Positions 1 to 12,299 of a DNA stretch of 64,000 nt are shown here, in pieces. How positions within the stretch are numbered: position 1 is the first letter of the stretch; the number at the start of each line of letters is the position of its first letter. A program made the translations under genes and the position numbers. The stretch lies in NCBI GenBank assembly GCA_028023455.1, contig JAQFVV010000031.1, positions 1,424,001-1,488,000 on the forward strand, read 5' to 3'. Under the pieces are notes generated by a model, which saw only the letters and a list, made by a program, of their open reading frames with translations, had not been told where the DNA came from and searched no databases. This DNA comes from Epiperipatus broadwayi (taxonomy: Eukaryota; Onychophora; Udeonychophora; Euonychophora; Peripatidae).

Positions 1-1289
1 CAATTTTATTTAATACAATTCTCTTGATTATACATAATAAAATTCCTACATGAATGCACTATTGACAAAATCTAAAAAATGTATTTAATGGGACAAACCA
101 AGTGTTTGATTTTTTAAAATAGTTATTTAATATAATCTATAAATAAATAAAATAAAGTGCAAGTGATTTTAATGGCTTCTAAAAATTTATTGAATCTAAG
201 TATAAATATTTAAAAAAATTTTCCTTAAATAAATCTATGATAATCATTTAAAACAATTAAATAATAAAGAAGTGTAATGGAAACAAGAGAGGCTATCTTT
301 TTTAGTAGAAAACATAAACAAGTGATTTATGAGAGTTTCTGAATGGATTTTTAGAACAAGTATTTTTTATCAAGTTGGTGCTAATGGAATCAAAGAGCTG
401 TCAGTCATGTTATTCAAAATTGACTTATTTGTGGTTCTAATAAAATATAAAAGTTACATCAATAAACTATAGGACTATATATATATATATAATAAATTGT
501 AGTTACTAATAATGGAAAAACAAGTACATAAAAAGTTAAACAATAATGTAAATATTTTATTATTGAAGAAATATAACTTTGTTAATAGAAAACATAAATA
601 AGTTTATGCTGAGAGATTTTTAATGGGTTTCCAAATAAACAAGAAATATTATTAACATGCTGGTTAAAGTTGATCTAAATATTGGTAAAGAAATCTAAGT
701 GTTACATCAGTTTTTACAACTATTATATTTCAGAAAAAATAATGGATACAAGTCGGATTCTCTTTTCTAATTGCTATGTGGGATGGAACTCAGAAACAAA
801 GTATTATAGAGATTTATACTCTGGATATAATATTTTAAATAATCAGGTGAGTAAATTTAGAAATAAAATTACTTATTTAATATCAGGGCTGGCCTGAGAA
901 GGAGAGAGGGGTAGTGCAATGTTTTCATGGGTGTGTGGTGGTGGATTCTTTTAAATATGATCACTTGGATATTTAAAATAATTACTTTATTTGCAAATAT
1001 TTTCTATCTCTATCAGCAATATTTCAGAATTGTCCTAAAAATAATATAAAAACTTTTGAAAGAAAAAATTAAAAATTTCAAATTTCTAAATAAACATTTT
1101 TAAGATATTATTTAATTATTGTTTCAAAAATTATTTTTTAGACATTAATTTGTTTTATTTTAGCATGTGTTTTCCTCACTGAGCTTATTTTATAGAAATA
1201 AATCACATAAGATATTTACCGAATTTGTTAAATGACTAAAGTTTATTTTTAAGTTTTTCTTGTGAAAGCACTGAAAAAAATGTCTTTTA
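1..1289. other. AT-rich non-coding stretch
   Basis: No gene or recognisable element. It is AT-rich with a short TA run near 478-491. The similar phrases near 300-345 and 590-640 (AAAACATAAA followed by AAGTG or AAGTT and a GAGAG motif) may be an old local duplication. It may hold the 5' part of the hAT remnant that follows, but no left terminal repeat was found. Confidence 0.5.
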
Positions 1290-2403
1290 ATTTACAAATT
1301 TTATTTTATAGAACGGGGAAGAGCATTAAAATTTGCTTTGCCCAAAAGTGCTTCTTACCCATATGATGGTGCTGCTTGTGGGGCATATTTTCATTAATAA
1401 ATGAACTAAATTTAAGCCTGCAACAAAATAGTACTACTCTTGATTTAGGGAATAAAATTGAGGCAATCAAGAAAAAGTTAAAATGGTGAAAGCATGTAAA
1501 AAAAGAAGACTGAAATGTTTCATTTATTCTCAGAATTGATAAATGAAGTTAATATAAATATGGAGAATTGAAAAATACTGTTTATGGACATTTAAAAAGA
1601 CTTTGTTGTGCATTTGATTAATATTATCTACAGGAAGAAGACACACAAAAAAGCTGTATGTGGATTTTAAATCCATTTATTGAACCAAAAAATAAACTAA
1701 CTGGTTTGTAACAGGAAAAATTAAGACTTAATTTGCAATGGTACTTTAAAGTTATTATTTAATTCATTAAGCATAATTCAATTTTGGATTAAAATTAAAA
1801 CTGAATATCCAGAAGTACACAAAAAAGCCTTTTAAAAGTGTTATTGTTATTTTTAACCATATATTTATGTAAATCAACATTTTCAGTAATGACACTCCTA
1901 AAATTAAAGAAATAGTTTGTAAACAAACTCAGCTTTGCATTTAACAATCACAAATATATCTCCAAAACTTGATAAGCTAATTACTGAAAAGAATCAATAA
2001 CAATTGTATTAGTTTTTGGTTTTATAATCATAATGTTTCACTCAGTTATTTAAATACTATTTTTTGTATTATTTGTTTTTCTTCAGATTTTGTTTATTAT
2101 TAGTTTAATATTTTGTTACTTAATTAAATTTTGTATAGTTTAGTCTATTATTCTTTAATCATTCTTTGAAAATATATCTGAAGGGAGTTTGAAAGTCTGT
2201 GTTCAAACCTCCTATATTACATATAGACAAGTATATAAAATATACTTGTATTTAAAATATTATATATTAAATTTGTAAAACACTTCAATAACTATATTTT
2301 ACTATAATAACACTCCTCTTTTTTTTTTCAATACTTTATTTGGTCCATAATAAAAATTTAAAAATTTATAGGTCCATGGCATGTAGTCAGTTGAGAAACA
2401 GTG
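1290..2403 (+). pseudogene. hAT transposase remnant (ZBED5/SCAND3-like) with right terminal repeat
   Basis: Translation across frames gives a degraded C-terminal half of a hAT-superfamily transposase of the kind domesticated as ZBED5 and SCAND3. Visible pieces are WILNPFIEP near 1660, FWIKIKTEYPEVHKKAF-like sequence near 1785-1830, and the hAT dimerisation signature as FLTIYLCKSTFSVMTLLK near 1850-1905 (family form: F-TTYLCE-GFS-M). Stops and frameshifts are frequent, so it cannot encode protein. The end is marked by GGTCCATGGC and then a terminal repeat read as GTTGAGAAACAGTG at 2390-2403, close to the usual hAT end GGTTGAGAACCACTG. The left end and the target-site duplication were not found; the element may begin before the window. 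Confidence 0.7.
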
Positions 2404-3189
2404 GTCTAGCATCTCTTGAAGCTTACACAAATAGTAATAAAAACTGAGGTGGTCTGTTTCATTCCCTAATAAGTTTCAACCTAAGAGTGACAATGCCCCT
2501 CAATGATCTTTTCTGCTGCTTTCTTTGGCAGTTATTCAGAAGGTCCTGATGATACAGATCTGGATGGCAACTACTTTCTGGATTATTCTATCATTTGTGA
2601 TAAATATCTTAAGATTATATACTAGATTTAATTAGATTGACCAATCTGTCATAAATGAAATTTGCAGTCTGTATTCTGTTGTTAACTGTAATATTTTCTC
2701 TGGATACAATTACTTTATTTTTTCCATTTCATTTAATTAGACCAATTCTCCAAGTTATTTAGAATTGTATTAAATTGCATTTTACTTAGTTATATTTTAA
2801 TTATATTTGATTCTAGTTAATTTTACTATCCTTTGCTTAGCTTACTTTTTGTCACACTCAAAGTTCGAATTTATGGAAAAAAATCATCAAAGTGTAGAAT
2901 GTACATTTCTGAGTGTGATATAAGTGATGCTTTTGGATAGCTTTATATATAATGCAGGAGAATATTTTTAAGGTAAACATAATCAAGAACAATCTTATTG
3001 TAATTGAGGATAATAAATGCAAAGAAGCAACCCTCTTATGTATTATATGTGGAATGTTATTGGAATAGTAAGCAGCCTATGCAAGTCTGCTTTATTAGAC
3101 GTAAGTCTGCTTATATTAGATATCTTATGAGAACATAAGTAGGAAATTAAATGAATATTTTAGTCTTTTCCCATCTCACCACATAGCTT
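2404..3189. other. AT-rich stretch, nothing firm
   Basis: The first 200 bases have more GC than the surroundings and give scattered LINE-tail-like minus-strand peptides, which is too weak to call. The rest is AT-rich with no ORF or element. Confidence 0.4.
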
Positions 3190-5850
3190 GCTTAAATCTA
3201 AGAAATAGAAGGGAGGACAAAAAAAAATATATCAAAGCTCTTAGAGAATTGGCTAAAGACTGTGAATATAAAGAATTTTTAGAGAAAAATTTTCACTGAA
3301 CATGATGATAGACTAAAATAACTCCTTATTAAGTTAGATTTAATGTATGAGATGTCTAATGGCTTATAAAATAATGCAGAAACAAATGCACACTTTTCAA
3401 TCGAAAGCAGACAATTGCCACAATATTAGAATAAATAAATGGACAAAGAAATAAGTCATGACAAGCTTTACCCATTGATGATGGAAAGCCACTTGCTATT
3501 GCTTTAGGAAAACTGGTACAGTAATAAAGACTGCACATAGAAAGATAAAAAAGATTTCAAATGTGCAATTCAAGGACATTTATCCATGTATGTTGGAAAA
3601 ATGATGAAAATTATAGGCAGGCAAAAAATAAATTTACATCTAAATAAACAATTTAGTAAAAGTATGGATGTTATTGGAGAGAAGAAATTTATGGTGCACT
3701 TGCAAATCTATGGGGATAATATCATAGAAATAAACATGAGCTCAGGAATATCAATGGTGTATGAGAAAAAGTGGAATCTGCTGCCAGACAATTGTATAAA
3801 GATTCCATTAGAGAAAATAACTGATAAGGCACACAAAGTGAATGGACATATGTTGAAATTAGTTGGTCGAGTAAACGTACATTTTAAATATTGTGGAAAG
3901 AAATTAATTTATTATTATATTTAGGGGGGAGGGTCATATAATTGGCAGAGATTGATTTCAAGTAGTTGGTCGAGTAAAAGTATGATTTAGATATTGTGGA
4001 AAGAATTTCACTTGTTTTTATAATTAGTAAATGATAATATAAGTCACATAACTTATGGCAGAGATTGATTTCAAGCAATAGAAATTTGTGTTAGATATTG
4101 TAAAAAAAAATATTAAACAGAAAATGCAAATGTAATTTCTGAATCTATTTAATGGCAAACCAAGTACAATATTGATAAGGCCAGCAGAAATTGAATTACT
4201 TTAAAGCATATGATCTAATGGGTTTCAATTTACATAAAGTCCATTTGTTAAGAATATTAAAGTTGAAGAGAGAATTCAAGAGTTGTTTGCTAAGGGAGTC
4301 CTGATTTCAATCAAAATTTCAAAATGGGCTATGCCTACAGTAGTGAAAACCAAACCTAATGATCAGATATGTGAATATGACAATTATAGAATGACCCTCA
4401 ATAAGTATTTAAACAAAGGGCATATCCAATGTAAATGCAAGAAAAATATTCAGTAGACTTCAGGCGTCTTCAGTCTGATAAATTATTTTGAAAGTTGTCT
4501 ACAGAATAAGGCAAACATTATAAAACCACTTCGCAAGTGGTCAGAACCTTACGAGGAAACATTTATAAGAACCAAAGCACTTCTCTCATCTGAAAACTAC
4601 TAATACATTTTGAAAGTAATTTAGGTGTGATTAATGACAGATGCTTTAGAATGAGTAATGGTTGTACTTATCTGTTATTCAAAATTACAATGGCAAATGG
4701 TTCTAATTCTGAAAAGAATTATATCCAGATTGAGAAAGATGCATTAACCATCCTGATTGGTTTTAAAAATATTTCATCAATACCTTTTTGATCAATCTTT
4801 TCAAATAATATCAGACCACAAACAATTGATATGAATATTAGTAAGTGATAAAATAGCAGCAGATCATTTGAGCCTGCATATGTTGAAATGGAAGAACATT
4901 CTACCATCATACAGTTTTAACTTCAGATATAGAAAAAGAAAATAACTTTTACATGCAGATTCTATGTCAAGAAACCTAGATAAAGTAAAATTCATGATAA
5001 TGATCTAGAGATAAACTATATAGGCAAATTAGATGTGGAGAAACTTAATAGTAAAAAAGAGCAAGATAGACAAAATCAGTCAAGGGATGTGAGTTACTTA
5101 TGATCAAAAAAGGCTGCCCAACTGATAAATTGAAATTGTGAGATTGAATTGCTATATCACCTAAAGATAGACAAAGATTTTTAACCTCACTATATGAAGG
5201 ATACACAGAAGTTGTGATGCTAAAGTGTGAACGTATGAACATATTTTATCATTAAACATAACAGACATTGAAAACAGTATATTAAAAAGTGGACAGCCTG
5301 ATCAAAAATGAATATGCATATTAAGAAATATATAGCATGGCCAAAGGCAATAAAAACTTGGCAAAGAGTTTATATTGATCATGCAAGTCCCATTAATAAT
5401 AACATGTTTCTTATACTCACAAATGTGTACTCCAAGTGGGCAAGTACCATATCAAGAAACAAGTGCTGCAGACACAATAGAAAAAACAACAAATATTTTC
5501 ATATCATGGACTGTTAGAAGTGATTGTTTTAGATTCATGATACACAAAATAGATGAATACTTCATAAGTGAAGGTATTAAACATGTCCATACCCTACCAT
5601 ACAATCCAGAATTAAATGCTTTAGTGGAAAACACCATTCAACAAATAAAGAATACAAAGTCAAGTAACGATATATCAGAAACTTCGTAGACATTGCAGTA
5701 CTGCATCAACATTCAACACTATCAACAGTTATAGCAAAATCTCCAGCAGAACTATTCAAAAGGCAAAAAAGTTTGAATTTAAGATATAATAAACAAAAAA
5801 TTGTTCGAGGGATAATCACAAGGAGATTATCCAAACAGTAAATACTGTAG
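3190..5850 (+). mobile_element. Ty3/gypsy retrotransposon fossil (gag end, protease, RT, RNase H, integrase)
   Basis: A colinear but heavily mutated gag-pol runs through this interval in shifting frames. Gag-like KALRELAKDCEYKEFLEKN lies near 3230-3290, followed by a worn zinc-knuckle region. The protease lies at about 3660-3900, with the active-site triplet replaced (SSGIS where DSG/DTG is expected). RT entry follows near 4255-4400 (KVEERIQELFAKGVLISIK then WAMPTVVKTKPND). RNase H remains include QIEKDALTILIGFK near 4725-4770. The integrase core is at 5335-5660, with WQRVYIDHASP, FLILTNVYSKW, a retained second Asp (RSD) and the final Glu in LVENTIQQIK. No ORF is intact and no long terminal repeats were recognised. 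The order matches Ty3/Metaviridae. Old and non-functional. Confidence 0.8.
3861..4075 (+). repeat. Local tandem duplication inside the Ty3 fossil
   Basis: Two diverged head-to-tail units, 3861-3963 and 3964-4075, both begin AGTTGGTCGAGTAAA and both end near GAGATTGATTTCAAG. A partial third unit follows (AGATATTGTAAAAA near 4094). The duplication falls just after the protease-like region and extends the locus without coding sense. Confidence 0.75.
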
Positions 5851-6049
5851 GCACATGAGCTATTTTTGATGTTGGAAGATAGAAGCAGAATACCCTTTCA
5901 AGAAAATGATTTCCAAAAAAAAAAAACTCTCAAGAAAAACAAGAAGCATTTGAAATAGAGCCAACAAACAAATTATTCCAAGTCGAAAACTAACAAATTG
6001 ATAGAAATGGATGAATATTAAAACAAACTATGAAGAATGACTCATGAAC

Positions 6050-6950
6050 AGACAAAAATGGAAACCCTTATGTAGTCTCTTTATTCATTTATCAATTTCT
6101 GTTTGTTTTCTCTTCTTTGTATTTGCTTTTGATCCTTTTCTGTTACTTCCAACATACATCACTTTTGTTATCTTTGTATTGGCATTCTGTTAAGTATCAG
6201 AATCTCATATCCATACATAAGATATGGTAAAACATTATTTATTTACTTTCAATGTATAGGCATATTCCATTTTATATTAGCTTATAGCTACCAATTTTTT
6301 AATGAATAAATTTCAACCATTATATTCTCCTTTGTTTTAATAGTCCACTCATGAATAATCACTAATAATATGACCCTTATGGTAGTACTACTTATTAAAC
6401 TTGTTCATGGATATAAAACAGATTCTATTTCCAGAGTACAATATTTACAGTTTAATTTTTTTCTCTAAAATCCCAATCATATTGATACAGAATTCTGTGA
6501 TATTTAGTCCTTTTTTCTTACCTATCTAACAATATGTTTGATTTCTCTTTTCCTGCTTCATAATCCTAATATTAGATTTACACATTCTTACAAGATTTTA
6601 AAATTCTTAATGTCTCCAAATATACAGTTTTTAATAGGATTTACACATTAAACCTTGAGAATCTGTTTCTCTCACTGATCAAATTTCTTCAGCCTCCTTA
6701 TATATACTTTCAAGTCAATTTACAATAAAATTTAATGATATTTTTGATTTTTTTTTTTTAAAAAAGCCAAATAATGTTCTCCTCAAATTTAAATATTTTA
6801 ATATGAAAAGTCATAATTATGCGTTATTCACTAATTTTCTTTCCATTTTACATAGATTGACACTAATACCATCTGGTTTTTATTTCCTGAAACTACAATA
6901 TAAACCACGTAAAATCATACAGTTTGTCATATCTTATATTCCAAATTTTC
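6050..6950 (-). pseudogene. LINE reverse-transcriptase C-terminal remnant
   Basis: Minus-strand frames give YLMYGYEILILNRM then CMLEVTEKDQKQIQRRE near 6110-6230. These resemble the stretch after the RT domain of RTE/CR1-like LINEs (LTYGCETWTLTK, then QR-ME-AMLGVTLRDRI). Upstream on the same strand the T-rich sequence to about 6950 is probably more of the element but is too degraded to read. There is no intact frame, and the boundaries are estimates. Confidence 0.45.
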
Positions 6951-6984
6951 TATTATTTACTACACACTTTTTGCAAACAATTCT

Positions 6985-7589
6985 GTGAAGCTTAGGGTGA
7001 CCAGATGTCCTGATTTTTCAGGATTTGTCCCTATTTTTGATTAGATGTTCCAGTGTCTGCGAAATCTCTTTTTGGGACTGTTGTATGTCCCGATATTCAA
7101 ATATTCATAATTATTATTTATCTTACATAAATAATTCATTGCAAAAATGATAGTTTCTTGGCCCTCTCTGTCCATTTCAATCTCTACAATAATATTATAA
7201 AAACTTCAGACAAATTCCTACACCAAAACAAAGATCACTATTATGTTATATGGCTGGGTTTTCAAGAGACACATTCTTGCTTCCAACCTTGCCTTGGAGC
7301 ATGTGCAGTTTGATTTTTGTAGGCTAAAATTTGAACTGCGCTTGCATCTGACTTGATTGTCAGTGTAGTTTTACTAGTTCTTTATTGATATTAATTTTCT
7401 GTACTGATAAAATTAATAAGAATATTAATAACCCTAAACAATAGACAGCATGCCAAAGAGGAAGTGTACTTATAACAATGAATATATATAGTAGTAAAGT
7501 TCTATAAAAAAAGGACACAATGCTATAAAAATGATTGGTCGATAAGTCCAGATTTTAGATCAAACCATTCTGGCTACCCTAGTGTAGCT
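6985..7589. mobile_element. Internally deleted non-autonomous hAT with 8-bp target-site duplication
   Basis: The element spans 6993-7581 (589 bp). It begins TAGGGTGACCAGA and ends with the complement TCTGGCTACCCTA. Flanks are GTGAAGCT (6985-6992) and GTGTAGCT (7582-7589), an 8-bp duplication with one mismatch, which fits hAT. Near 7450 the sequence ATGCCAAAGAGGAAGTGT reads MPKRKC, a typical start of a hAT transposase. It is followed within a few codons by a stop and then by the 3' end, so the coding body has been deleted. Confidence 0.8.
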
Positions 7590-8479
7590 TTTAATGAATT
7601 AACAATTTGGCCATTTTCTTTTTTTTAATCATCATATTCTTCACTTCTAACTGTTGTTACTTTATTATTTTATTTACAATAGCAGCATATTTCAATATTT
7701 TAATGAAATTCTTGTTATTCAATATTTATATATATTTGTCCTGTTCGTTTTTGTTACGAGTAATATATAATAGGCTAAAAAAAATATATATATATCTTTA
7801 ATTATTAACAGTCTTAATTAACTACAACAATACTAAAATATTTTACTGTAGTAAGAACTTGAAATAATTCATCATAACCATATAAGATATCTCTGATTGA
7901 CATCTAATTATTAATTATTCAGATACTTATAGTAAATTATTTTTCTAAAATACAGGCTAAAATTTTGTAAAGTTTTAAGAATAATATTAAATGTTAAGTA
8001 TTCTCCATTAAATAATCAAAATTTTATCATTCTGCTTTTGATAAACTAGGATTTCCTAATATCATACTGCAAAATTTTTGATAGTTCTTATTTTGACTGT
8101 ATAAATTCCACTACATATTTAAATATATTATCCTGTAATTTTCAACAATACCTTATTGAGTAAAGCTAACTGTATTTCTATAAATGTATTGAAATACAAC
8201 TTTATTAAGGTACTTACATATAATTTAACTTCATCTGCTTTCTGCACAGCCATACTATTCTAAACTCAAATACAACATTTCTTTTATCACCAATTTCCAA
8301 AATCATGGGTTTTCATTTGAATTAATTTATCCTAAATATAATAACTATGAATTTTATAAAATGCACATAAGTAAATTCTTATTTAAAGCTATAAAAGAAA
8401 ATAAATTGACACTTTTAATAAATTTATCCATAACTAAACAATTTATACTTCAATAATAATAAGAAAAAAATATTGATAC
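7590..8479. other. AT-rich non-coding stretch
   Basis: AT-rich with T runs and a TA tract near 7782-7794. The open frames here are low-complexity Ile/Phe/Leu strings with no domain features. No element recognised. Confidence 0.5.
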
Positions 8480-9600
8480 GACAATTAAAATTTCCCTTTT
8501 AAATTAAATGGGGTATTTATAAAACAAATCTACTGTTAAAGCATGACAACTTATCATAGGATCAGCAAAGTATTCAATCACATAATTAGATATAAAGATT
8601 ACATCCCTATACCATACAAACTTATTTTGCTCTCCATTGCAACTTAATCTGTACTCATTTATAATAGGTATCCTCATTTTACATTTGTGGTGCACTTAAA
8701 CCAATGATTAATGAATATTAATATAGTAGAGTTAGTAACATTTTATATATGCTATTTTGAAAATAATACTATATATACCTTAAATTAATATTATTAATTT
8801 CCTCATCATTACTATTACAAAACAATGGATCAAACTTTTTTTTATCATATTTACACTATTTTGTAATACTTTCCATTGATCAAGCTTCTTATCCCAATAG
8901 TCTCTTTCATCATCAAGAACTTTGTGACATTTTAAATTATTTTAAAATAAATAATGTATACCCATTCCATAAAAATAATTTCAATTTCTGTCAAAATATT
9001 TTTCTTCTCTGAAATAAATGTCATATAGAATTAATCTCTTCCAGGAAACATCAAGTAAATGGGGATAGGTATCTCTAAGAAACACTTTAAACTTATTTTT
9101 AACATAAATATCACAATACTGATAAGTTCCAAAGAAATTCACCAAATTCAACCATCACTGTTTCTACTTTATGATTTTTTAATAATATATTTAATATCAA
9201 ACTCTACTTTAGCTTGCATAAACTAATTTTTCATATCATTACTTTGAGATTCTATAATTTCAACTCCTAAAATATTAGTATTAATTTCAGACTCTTAAGT
9301 CTAGCCTTACACCTGATTTCTTTATCAGCAACTAAAGCCTTACTCATAGCTTCATTATCAGCTCTTAATTTAGCAATCCATCTATCCCAATTTTTATCAT
9401 ATTCTCTAAAAAAAATTTTCTGAATTTTCCAATCTTTTAACTTTTCAAGATTTTCATTAAAATCTGTTTTAGATTCCTTCATTTTCTTCTTTAATTCTTT
9501 GGGATCTGCTTTTAATTCTACCCTTTACTCTTCCACTGTCTTATCTAATTCTTCAACATATCTTTAATATTCTGCATGTCTAATTTCTGACCAAATTGTA
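8480..9600 (-). pseudogene. Unidentified degraded coding remnant on the minus strand
   Basis: Several minus-strand frames have protein-like composition. At 9267-9482 there is a charged helical peptide (EENLEKLKDW-like, then AKLRADNEAMSKALVADKE). It extends upstream, after a stop, as VELKADPKELKKKM near 9490-9530. Around 9020-9110 the frame reads KVFLRDTYPHLLDVSWKRL, and 8504-8695 is open for 63 codons. Stops separate all these pieces. The pattern suggests an old element or pseudogene with a coiled-coil region; a LINE ORF1 is one possibility. I do not recognise the family. Confidence 0.3.
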
Positions 9601-10356
9601 TACACACACAAATTTAAAACTTTTTTTACAATTATATGTGCATACACTTTTTAGTCAGGCATAACACAAATGCACGGTAGAGTGGAAATTTTTGTATATT
9701 AGGTTTTAAAAGGTTATATAGAAAAAAATATAGAAAATTGAAAATCTTGAGAGGATTTATGTTCTATTAGAAATGCAGAATTGAACGAACAATAATGTAT
9801 AAATAAAAGAAATATATATATTTCTAACACGCATCATATTTCTTTACAATGTTACATACGGTAACCATACACACAACTTTTCAAATTGTATCCTTTAAAT
9901 GAGCTTGATACAAAATGCCGTTAAATTAAAACATAACAAAAATAGAAAGTTTTCATTCATTAACAACTTTCGTTACAATATAAATGAGCTTATCAAACTC
10001 TGTAAATCACTCAAGATATTCACTGAAGATATTTAACTTCCATGAAGAATGATGGGAGCGAAATAAATAAAATATTCCGCTAATTTAAAAATTATATAGA
10101 AATCGCCAATTTTTGCATATATGTAATTAAACAATATTTTTGTCAATTATTTTGAATATCTTTTCTGTGTATCAAACAATAAGTATTTAAAATTTTATTT
10201 ATTTCCGAAATACAAATATTCTAAAACGGTTGATAATGATAGAAATTTACTTTAATTTAAAAGGAATACTGCAACAATCTCCGTTTAAAATTACGAAAGT
10301 AACGTGATATTTTTGAAGAATGAAAAGTCGAATTTTTAAAAAAACAAATTTTAAAA
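9601..10356. other. Upstream region of the IQ/FN3 gene
   Basis: Non-coding and AT-rich, with slightly more CG dinucleotides near 10020-10350 than the repeats around it. It should contain the promoter and 5' UTR of the downstream gene. No TATA box or other core element stands out against the AT background. Confidence 0.4.
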
Positions 10357-11907
10357 ATGTCACAAGCTATAGAGAAAAATAATACACCTGATGTGAGCAA
10401 AAATATCCCTATTTCTGAAAATGTTGACAATAATTCAAACGTTTCGCATAAGCTATCAGAAGTGAAAGCAGAATCTAACAGAAAATATTTGAAAAAAAGC
10501 TATACGTATACAAAAATTTATAACATCGACTGCGTAAATTGTAATTTAAGTGAAGAAAATAATAAAAAATTACCGAATTTAAATAATTTTGTTTCTAAAA
10601 TTACACATGAACTGTGTGAATCCTGTCATATGACTAAATTATCGACCGCAGCCATAAAAGTACAAAGATTCTGGAGAAATTATAAAAATTTCAAAAATGA
10701 TGCAACAGTTTTGTGTTCAAAGATAGAAATTAGAAATCGACGGTTTGAAGATCATTTACAGTTTTTAATGTCCGAATTAATGAAATATCGGCAGCTGTAT
10801 GAATATGAAAAACGTTTAAGGATTTTACAAACGGAAGCTATTCATTGTTTGTGGGAAGAAATTAAGGCTTTAATAATATGGAAAAATAAAAAATTTTCAG
10901 AGAATAATGTTCCACGGCAACGTTTATTTAAATCTAATTCAAGTTTGCAAAAGAGTCCAGATTTTACCCGAGTAACTAATTTAAATGAAAGTAAGTTGAA
11001 TCCCTCCAAATCGTTGTATTTCAATCGTGAAATCAATATTATACCGCCAAAAATTATAGAATTACATTATGAATCCGAAAAAAGTGTTGCAATAAAATGG
11101 AAAAATGAAAAAATTCCTGAATCTGAAGTTGTTGGTTTTAGAGTTTTTATAAATGGTAATGCTAAAGGTATAATTATGGGTAATAAGAACCAAGCGTTAG
11201 TGGAAGGACTACGCATGGATAGTTTATATAACATTACTGTAAGAGCTATTACTATTTATGGCGAATCCCAAGATTCAAATATTGTTATTGCTGATTTAAA
11301 ATGGTCAAAGTGCCCATCTAATATGCCTAAAACTATCCTTAGCATTTCCTATAAAGGATTAGATTCTAAATCTGCGATTTTACAGCCTGTAAAAGTTGAA
11401 TCTAGTGCAGGTAGCTTTTCTAATTTAACATCATCTGTTGCTAATAAAAATTATAATTCTGAAAATATTCTGTCAGTTGATTCACCTAAACAAGGAGATT
11501 CTCTTACAAATAAACAAAAAGAATATAGAATTATAAAAATCGATAAAAACAATTCCAAATCGTCTGTAGATGATTTCTACGAATCTCAAAAATATTTAGA
11601 TGACAATTGTATGGATCGAAGCGTTACGACATTATCTATTTTGCAGAGGAATATGGAAACTGCCACCAATTGTTCACACAGAAAAGTAAATTTTTCACAA
11701 GGGGTTAAAAATAAAATCAATCAGATTTCAGATTATAAAAAATCACATTTATCTTATTTTCCACCCATACAGTTAGATGATTGTCTTACGGATAAATCAT
11801 TAACAAAAGCTAATGATAGTACTTATTTAAATCAAACTTTTTCAATTGGCAGATGTGGTAAAACACCTCATAGAAATGCAGCTTATAAAACTAATTTTGC
11901 AAAGTAA
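10357..11907 (+). CDS. Intronless gene: IQ-motif, coiled-coil and fibronectin III protein (516 aa)
   Basis: This is the only long intact ORF in the window. The start is the first ATG of the frame, preceded by stops and by an A-rich context (TTAAAAATG). The N-terminus (1-50) is polar. Two Cys pairs follow, C59/C62 and C87/C90 with H91, which could bind a metal. Residues 98-113 (AAIKVQRFWRNYKNFK) form a good IQ motif, the calmodulin-binding helix type. Residues 123-175 are a charged helix, probably coiled coil. Residues 229-315 are a fibronectin type III domain: PPKIIELHYES, a core Trp in VAIKWKN, GFRVFINGNA, the YNITVRAI strand and YGESQ. The last 200 residues are polar and probably disordered. 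No signal peptide or membrane segment is seen, so it is probably cytoplasmic. IQ plus one FN3 suggests a cytoskeletal or cilium-associated scaffold, by inference only. The lack of introns fits a retrogene or a genuinely single-exon gene. I do not recognise the orthologue. Confidence 0.85.
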   Translation: MSQAIEKNNTPDVSKNIPISENVDNNSNVSHKLSEVKAESNRKYLKKSYTYTKIYNIDCVNCNLSEENNKKLPNLNNFVSKITHELCESCHMTKLSTAAIKVQRFWRNYKNFKNDATVLCSKIEIRNRRFEDHLQFLMSELMKYRQLYEYEKRLRILQTEAIHCLWEEIKALIIWKNKKFSENNVPRQRLFKSNSSLQKSPDFTRVTNLNESKLNPSKSLYFNREINIIPPKIIELHYESEKSVAIKWKNEKIPESEVVGFRVFINGNAKGIIMGNKNQALVEGLRMDSLYNITVRAITIYGESQDSNIVIADLKWSKCPSNMPKTILSISYKGLDSKSAILQPVKVESSAGSFSNLTSSVANKNYNSENILSVDSPKQGDSLTNKQKEYRIIKIDKNNSKSSVDDFYESQKYLDDNCMDRSVTTLSILQRNMETATNCSHRKVNFSQGVKNKINQISDYKKSHLSYFPPIQLDDCLTDKSLTKANDSTYLNQTFSIGRCGKTPHRNAAYKTNFAK

Positions 11908-12234
11908 AAATTAAAATAATCGCAATGTATAATGGGTACGTATTAGTGTGAATATATGAATGTTTACATTCCTCTTTTCGCGTATAAATTTATATATACA
12001 CACTTTTAAAGATTTCTACTGCATTAAAAAACCAGAACTTTAAATTATGGAAAACCTTATTTATAAATTTCATTCTAAATATAGTATATTGTTTTTTTAA
12101 ACTAATCTCTATAAATATTAAGTATAAATGTAATTAAAAGCTTCGATTTTTTTTTTAAGTTTTCAAATTTTATTTTATTTGATCTTAGCTATGTATATTG
12201 GTGTATAAATTATTACTATTTTTTTGTTAAATGA

Positions 12235-12240
12235 AATAAA
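12235..12240 (+). promoter_or_regulatory. Candidate polyadenylation signal
   Basis: AATAAA about 330 bases after the stop codon of the 516-aa gene, followed by T-rich sequence. Such hexamers are common in AT-rich DNA, so this is only a plausible choice. Confidence 0.3.
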
Positions 12241-12299
12241 TATTTATTAATTTTGCAAAGCATCAAAATAGTTTTCCATATTTCAGTTAAAAATAAAAA

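Noticed and set aside
7607-7801. Small membrane protein of 64 codons
   Set aside because: Ile/Phe/Leu-rich frames are expected from T-rich DNA; there is no conserved motif or start context.
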